DNA of 64,000 nt, taken from assembly GCF_003144115.1 (NCBI RefSeq), contig NW_020312007.1:215898-279897 (forward strand), written 5' to 3'. The position numbers and the translations under genes are program-made. The DNA is from Tilletiopsis washingtonensis. Lineage: Eukaryota; Basidiomycota; Exobasidiomycetes; Entylomatales. The notes under the pieces were generated by a model. The model searched no databases. It was given only the letters and a program-made list of their open reading frames with translations, and was not told the DNA's origin. Each line of letters opens with the position of its first letter. Position 1 is the first letter of the stretch. Shown here in pieces: positions 58,482-64,000 of this stretch.

Positions 58482-60861
58482 ATGACGAAGCTGCTCAACG
58501 CCGCCATCGCCGCGGCCGCGGTGGCCTACCTCGACGCCAAGCACGGCCTCGCCAACGACGTGCACCTCGGGCGCGCCAACTCGGGCGCCAACATGAAGTG
58601 AGTGCGGGCCGGCTGCGCTGCAAGCTGCACCGCCGGCGCCTCACGCTCACCTCTCGCGCAGCTTCAAGTGGCGCCTGGCGCGCGGCCGCGCCAGCATGTA
58701 CGCCTTCTTCGAGGACTCGGTCAAGCGCCAGCCAGACGACGCCATGTATGTGTACGAGCGGCAGACGACGACGTGGAAGCAGGCCGAGCAGAGTGAGTGC
58801 AGCAGGGTGCGCGACGCAGGGACGTGCCGGGGACGAGAGCATACCATACTTTGCGGCAGGGAGGCCCGGCGCATGCGCTGCGAGGCTGCCCCGTGGCACC
58901 GACCACTTACACTTGATCTGAGGCACGCCGCTCCCGCTGCGGCACCACCCGGCGCTGCTCCTGCTGACGCTCGCCGCGCAGTCGTGCACCGCCTCGCCAA
59001 CTACCTTCGCGCCCAGGGCCTCAAGTCGGGAGGTGAGCGCTCGCACCGCCGCCGCCCGCCGCAGCGAGACTTACGCCGCACACAGACCGCATCGCCGTGT
59101 TCATGGGCAACTGCGCCATGTACCCGCTCATCTGGCTCGCGTGTCTCAGCATCAACGTCGTGCCGGCGTTCATCAACAACGGCCTCAACGGCCCGGGCCT
59201 CGTGCACTGCGTCAACGTGTCCAAGGCGCAGCTCGTCATCTACGAGCCGTCGCTCGAGGGCGCGCTGCGCGAGGTGCAGGACAAGCTGACGTCCAACGGC
59301 CTGCTGAAGAAGTTCGTGTGCCTCGACGATGGCATCAGCGAGAAGGCTGGTGCGCATTCGATCGACCTGCCGAGCGCCCAGTTGCTCGGCCCGGCGGAGC
59401 TTGCGGCGCAGAGCGCAAAGGCGCCGCCGGCCAGCCTGCGCGACGGCATCGACTCGTCGAGCGTCGCCGTGCTCATCTTTACCAGCGGCACGACGGGCCT
59501 GCCCAAGGCGGCACTTTGCTCGCACGGCCGTGTCGGCGCAGCCATGGCCATGTGGCCGCGCGTGAACAGCTTCAACAGCAAGGACCGCATCTACACACCC
59601 ATGCCGCTCTACCACTCCAGCGCGGCCTTCCTCTGCATCGGTGCGTCGTGGTACGCCGGCTCGACGGTCATCATTGGCCGGAAATTCTCGGCGTCGCGCT
59701 ACTGGGCCGAGGTGCGGGAAAACGACGCTACCGTCATCCAGTACATCGGGTGAGCAGCGCAGGTCTTGTGGGTGAAGAGCGATGCTGAGACCCTTGCCCT
59801 TCGTGCAGAGAGATTGCTCGCTACCTGCTCGCCGTGCCGCCGCACCCGGACGACAAGAACCACCGCGTGCGCATGGCCTACGGCAACGGCATGCGGCCCG
59901 ACGTCTGGCAGCGCTTCCGCGAGCGCTTCGGCGTGCACGTCATCTCGGAGTTCTACGCCTCGTCCGAGGGCAACGGCGCGCTGCTCAACTACAACACCGG
60001 TCCGTTTGGCGCGGGCGCCATCGGCCGGCTGGGCGCGCTGGCACGGCGGGCACGCCCGGACTACAAGATCGTGCGCGTGGACGCCATTACCGAGGACATT
60101 GAGCGCGACCCCAAGACGGGCCTGTGCATCCCCTGTCAGCCGGGCGAGACGGGCGAGTTCCTGATGCGCATCAACAAGGACCCGACAGGCGCCTTCATGG
60201 GCTATGCGGACAACCCGGAGGCGACGAAGAAGAAGATCCTGGCGGATGTGTTTGAGAAGGGCGACGCGTTCTTCCGCTCGGGCGACCTGATGAGCATGGA
60301 CCAGGACGGTGAGTGAAGCTGCATGTGCGAGCCGCGGCAATGCTGACGTCCCTGCGCAGGCCACTTCTGGTTCGGCGACCGCATCGGCGACACGTTCCGC
60401 TGGCGCTCGGAGAACGTGTCGACGGCCGAGGTGCAGACGGCGCTGGGCGAGGTGTGCGACGAGGCCAACGTGTACGGCGTGCTCGTGCCGAACCACGACG
60501 GCCGCGCCGGCTGCGCCGCCATCCCCAAGGACGTGGCGGCCAAGACGAACCTCAAGACGCTGGCCGTGCACGCGCGCAAGCGCCTGCCCAAGTATGCCGT
60601 GCCGCTCTTCATCCGCATCGTGCCAGCGGCCGAGTCGACGGGCACCGTCAAGCAGGTGAGCGCAGCCGAGATTGCGGCGAAAGGGTGCAATACTGACACG
60701 CTGCCTGTCCCCAGCTCAAGGTGGCGCTGCGCAACGAGGGCATCGAGCACTCCAAGGTCGGCTCGGACCCGCTCTTCTGGCTGCCGCCCAACGCCAACGA
60801 GTACGTGCCCTTCAAGCCGGAGGACCACGCGGCCATCGTCGCCGGCCAGGTCAAGCTGTAG
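58482..60861 (+). CDS. FAT1: very-long-chain fatty acid transporter/acyl-CoA synthetase Fat1
   Basis: Seven exons (58482-58597, 58662-58792, 58982-59032, 59086-59749, 59809-60308, 60360-60655, 60715-60861) give 634 aa. An AMP-binding enzyme of the FATP/very-long-chain acyl-CoA synthetase group: LIFTSGTTGLPKAALCSHGR is the AMP motif (about 228-248), PLYHSSAAFLC and EFYASSEGNGALLNYN are FATP-type, and FFRSGDLMSMD with GDRIGDTFRWRSENVS is the C-terminal signature. It activates or imports very-long-chain fatty acids at ER, peroxisome or plasma membrane. The start MTKLLNAAIAAAAVAYLDAK is a membrane anchor. The C-terminus GQVKL is only weakly PTS1-like. Intron 2 (189 bp) is long. It links to the peroxisomal hydratase/isomerase in pathway but not in position. 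Confidence 0.93.
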
Positions 60862-61172
60862 AGCAGTCCCGTCTCCGTCTTTACATGCTTTGTCCCTCCT
60901 ACTGCCGGCTGTGCAGCACTCTACCTTCTCCGTCTTGTTCCTGCACTTGATAACTACAATACGATGATGTCTCGAGGTGCGAGGTGCTGCGGGTCGGCAG
61001 GCTGGCGCGCGCGTCGCGTGCGAGACGCGTTAAGTGGCGCGCCTCGGCTCGGCTGCGCTGCGCCTGTGCCGCGCGGCGGGAAGCTTGCGCCGCGCCTGTG
61101 CGTGTTGGACGGCCGCACCGCCTGGCAGCGCTCCACATCACCCCTTCACGCACCCTCACACACTCGCCCAAC
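60862..61172. other. intergenic region upstream of RFA2
   Basis: 311 bp between FAT1 and RFA2 on the same strand. The last 45 bp are C/A-rich (CACATCACCCCTTCACGCACC). No gene is seen. Confidence 0.5.
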
Positions 61173-62549
61173 ATGAGCGGTGAGCCTGCGGCGCAGCTCG
61201 CACCTGCTGAGCGTCGCTGATCGGCGCTGCATCCCGCTCTCCTGCAGGCTTCGACGGCGGCAACCCATACGGCGCGAACTACAGCACGGGCGGCGGCTTC
61301 ATGGCCGGCGGCGAGGACAGCCCGAGCACCAAGGTGAGCTGAGCAGATGTGCGGTGGAGTGCGGCGATGTGTGCGTTAGGGCTGGGCGCAGCAGCATCTC
61401 AGAAGGCTGCCAGCGGCGAGGTGTGGTGGGCCGAGGCAGCCGCGCCGCCTGGCCTGACGAGCGTGCAGCGCTGGCCGCCATCGCAAGCGCCCACGGGTCG
61501 ACACCGGGCGCTGATGCATCTTTCCCGGAGCAGAAGTCCGGCTCCAACAGTCTGCGGCCAGTGACGATCCGGCAGATCCTCAATGCGCAGCAGCCGGCCG
61601 CTGAGGGCGACTTTACCATCGACGGTGTGCAGCTTGGCCAGGTGAGTCTGCTGCGCGCGCAGCTGCTGGACGAGCGCCTGGCTCACTCGCTTCCACAGCT
61701 CACGTTCGTCGGCGTGGTGCGCAACGTGTCGTCCTTCCCGACGAACGTCTCGTACAGCGTCGAGGACGGCACGGGCAGCATTGACGTGCGGCAGTGGCTG
61801 GACGGCAACGCTGATGAGACGGGAAAGACGGACGGCATTACGTGAGTGCAGCGCAGCGTGACGGGCTCGAGCTATCAGACGGCGGCGTGGCTGGACATGA
61901 TCTCCATGTCTGGTCTGCCAGGCTGCGCAAGGGCGGGCAAGGTGTTGCGCTCCCCTGCTCCCGCAGGAGGTGCAAGCCGGCGCTGAGGCAGGACAGAGGC
62001 TGACTTGCATCGGCGCCCAGGCAAAATCGCTACATTCGCGTGCTCGGCACGATCAAGGCATTCCAGAACAAGGTCTCGATCTCTGCTGGCCACATCCGGC
62101 CGATCACCGACTTTGACGAGGTGATGTTCCACAAGCTCGAGGCCATCAACACGCATCTGCAGCTGCTCAACGGCGCCGGCGTGAGTCGGGGAGAGCGTCG
62201 CCCCTGCAGGCGCAACACTCACAGCCCTTGCTACAGGCTTCGACTGGCGCCCCTCGCGCGGCGACTGGCGGCGCAGAGCAGAAGTTCTCGCACATCGAGG
62301 ACCCGCTGCAGCGCAAGGTGATGGAGAGCATCGCGTCGCTGGCCGATGCGCACGAGGGCTCCGGCGTGCCCATCGTGACTGTGGCGCGGCGCATTGCGGG
62401 GTACAAGGAGCAGGACGTGCGGTGAGTGCCGTGTCGAGCTTGTGATGCTGCGATGCTGATTGTCGCTGTGCAGCACCGCCGTCGAGAACCTGGTCACCGA
62501 GGGCTACCTCTTCACTGCTGAGGACGACGAGCACGTCCTGCCGAGCTGA
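61173..62549 (+). CDS. RFA2: replication protein A 32-kDa subunit
   Basis: Seven exons (61173-61179, 61248-61333, 61534-61641, 61699-61841, 62021-62180, 62237-62421, 62474-62549) give about 254 aa. The order is RPA32: a Gly/Tyr/Ser-rich N-terminus (GNPYGANYSTGGGFMAGG), LRPVTIRQILNAQ, an OB fold (FVGVVRNVSSFPTNVSYSVE, DGTGSIDVRQWLDG, NRYIRVLGTIKAFQNKVSIS, ITDFDEVMFHKLEAI) and a C-terminal winged helix (VENLVTEGYLFTAEDDEHVL). RPA binds single-stranded DNA in replication, repair and checkpoint signalling. The first coding exon is only 7 nt (ATGAGCG). The second intron is taken as 61334-61533 (200 bp); a small extra exon inside it cannot be excluded. The 179-bp fourth intron is also long. Confidence 0.88.
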
Positions 62550-63107
62550 GCGGTGCCGCGCCGGGCCGCTCGCTCTGCGTGTGGCCGGCCTACGAAGCAT
62601 TCTTCTCTGTACACCCTCCCTTCCTTCACCTGTACTCTAGTCCTGACTGCACACCATCACTGCTTCCCTGCTCGAGTGGAGTGCCGTCGTCTTAGAGGCG
62701 AAGTGGAGGAGCCTGAGGGCGAGCGTGACGCGTCGCGTGCGGGCCGGCGCGTCGTTGAAGTCGCGAATAGAGTGGCGCTAGAAGTTGGCGGCAGGGCCAA
62801 TACAAAAATGCGGCTGCCGAATGCGGCGCGCGCGCGCCCAGCGCGGCCGAGCTCCCCGCGTCAACGCGGCTCAGCCCCTCTCCCCATCCCCCTCTCGCCC
62901 CTCTTCCCGCCGTATACCAGCTGCTCTGACGGGTCACCCCGCTCTCTCCCTCTCTCTCCTGCGTCTCCTTCTTTGTTCTCTCGCGCCCTTCGGCGCGCAA
63001 ACGGCTCTATCTGCGACTCTTGCTCCATCTCCGGTCTCTGAATCCGGCCTTCGCGCGACCCTCTCGCGCCCGCGAGCCCATCCGCTGCATCCACTGCGCC
63101 CCACGCC
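62550..63107. other. intergenic region upstream of RAD21
   Basis: 558 bp. From about 62870 to 63030 the plus strand is dominated by C and T (TCTCTCCCTCTCTCTCC-type runs), a strong pyrimidine tract before the cohesin gene. No ORF with domains is seen. Confidence 0.55.
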
Positions 63108-64000
63108 ATGTTCTATTCCGACGTTATCCTGTCGAAGCGCGGCGCGCTCGGCAACATTTGGCTGGCGGCGCACTGGGAGCGGCGACTCTCCAAGGCGCAG
63201 CTGCTGCGCACCAGTGTCGAGAAGGGTGTCGGTGAGTCACGGTGGGCAGGATGTGAGGAAGCACGTTGCCATCCGGTGCAACGGTGCAGAGTGCGGCCTC
63301 GTATGGTCTCGGAGCCCCTGTGGCGCCACTTGGCGCAGCGATGCTGACCCGTGTTTGGGCCTGCAGAGGCGATCATGACGCAGCAGACCGCGCCGATGGC
63401 CCTGCGCCTCACCGGCCAGCTGCTGCTCGGTGTCGTGCGCATCTACTCGCGCAAGGCCAAGTACCTGCTCGACGACTGTAACGAGGCGCTCGTCAAGATC
63501 AAGGTGGTGCGTAACATGGTGCTTGCTGGCGTGACCACGCGCTCATGCTGCACCGCAGGCCTTCCGCTCGGGCGCCGTCGACATGACGTCCGACGCGCTG
63601 CACGTCCCGCGCAGTGCCATCACGCTCGGCGCGACGCTGACAGACTTCGACATGGGCTTCCCAGACGCGGGCCTGGAAGACTGGGACGCAGATGGCGGCG
63701 CTGGCCGCTCTGGCACCCCGCTGCGCACTGGCTCTGCCTCAAAGCGGCGCGCGCCGGACAGCAGCGGCAACACGCACCTGGCGCGGCAGCAGGACATCAC
63801 GCTGAACCGCATCATCGACGACGGCGATGCGTGGGATGCCGCCGAGACGGGCATTGCCTCGGGCGACTTTGAGGATGGAGGCCTTGACCTTGGTCTCGAG
63901 CTGGACGACGATGCGCTGGCGGCGCGGGAAGCTGGCCTGCTGCGCGGCGACGAGATGGAGGTCGACGACAGCCTCAGCGTCGGCGTCGGTCGGGACGCCG
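63108..64000 (+). CDS. RAD21: cohesin kleisin Rad21/Scc1, N-terminal part (3' end outside window)
   Basis: The N-terminal part of the cohesin kleisin subunit. Exons 63108-63231 and 63367-63506, with 63559 onward running off the window, encode [20 protein letters not shown] followed by [20 protein letters not shown], the Smc3-binding N-terminal domain. Next comes [20 protein letters not shown] with [18 protein letters not shown], typical of Rad21 rather than Rec8. The following part is acidic and contains [11 protein letters not shown] and a Gly/Asp-rich region. The first intron is 135 bp. About 235 residues are visible; separase sites and the C-terminal winged helix would lie beyond the window. 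Confidence 0.95.

Noticed and set aside
1-64000. Transposons, LTR or other virus-derived elements, CRISPR arrays
   Set aside because: No reverse transcriptase, integrase, transposase, terminal repeat pair or spaced direct-repeat array was seen.

Overview
The window is GC-rich, intron-dense, tightly packed nuclear DNA from a filamentous or dimorphic fungus. I read 30 protein-coding genes, two of them cut by the window ends. Most introns are 43-70 bp, with GTGAGT/GTGCGT-type donors, a CTGAC-like branch site and a CAG/TAG acceptor. The SR-family splicing factor, the ANCHR-, NOSIP- and GPATCH11-like proteins, the EF-hand NADPH oxidase and the 7-TM DUF6533-like protein point to a basidiomycete. 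Base composition suggests Ustilaginomycotina, but that placement is inference. I saw no transposon, LTR element, tRNA, rRNA or CRISPR.

Layout. 1-8.5 kb: the end of a Pbp1/ataxin-2 gene, a peroxisomal enoyl-CoA hydratase/isomerase, URA5, a GPI-anchored cupredoxin and a WDR5/Swd3 WD40 protein. 8.7-20 kb: a two-domain gene joining a Rossmann epimerase-like module to an epoxide hydrolase, an ANCHR-like B-box protein with a MIM1 motif, a Cdt2-like WD40 protein, an alpha/beta hydrolase and a 7-TM protein. 21-28 kb: an MCT-type MFS transporter, a P450 and a large RING protein. 29-40 kb: mitochondrial uL11m, an SRSF1-like splicing factor, a PIG-X/Pbn1-like protein, a GPATCH11-like protein, an EF-hand NADPH oxidase and COX15. 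40-50 kb: a single-pass membrane protein, a CYSTM protein, a cytochrome-c-peroxidase-like enzyme, a CaM kinase and mitochondrial uS11m. 50-64 kb: an Msb1-like protein, NOSIP, a HET-C-like protein, Fat1, RPA32 and the start of Rad21.

This is ordinary core-genome neighbourhood rather than a gene cluster. Themes recur: peroxisome/fatty-acid metabolism (three C-terminal PTS1-type tripeptides plus Fat1), mitochondria (uL11m, uS11m, Cox15), chromosome biology (WDR5, Cdt2, RPA32, Rad21, ANCHR-like) and morphogenesis/signalling (Nox, Msb1-like, CaMK). Many genes are divergently paired over 170-560 bp, so shared promoters are likely.

The most unusual points are the epimerase-like/epoxide-hydrolase fusion, a 7-nt internal micro-exon in the enoyl-CoA isomerase gene, a peroxidase ending in a PTS1-like tripeptide, and a few introns of 170-370 bp in a genome of ~55-bp introns. 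Exon boundaries were deduced by hand from splice signals and reading-frame continuity; none is supported by transcripts here.
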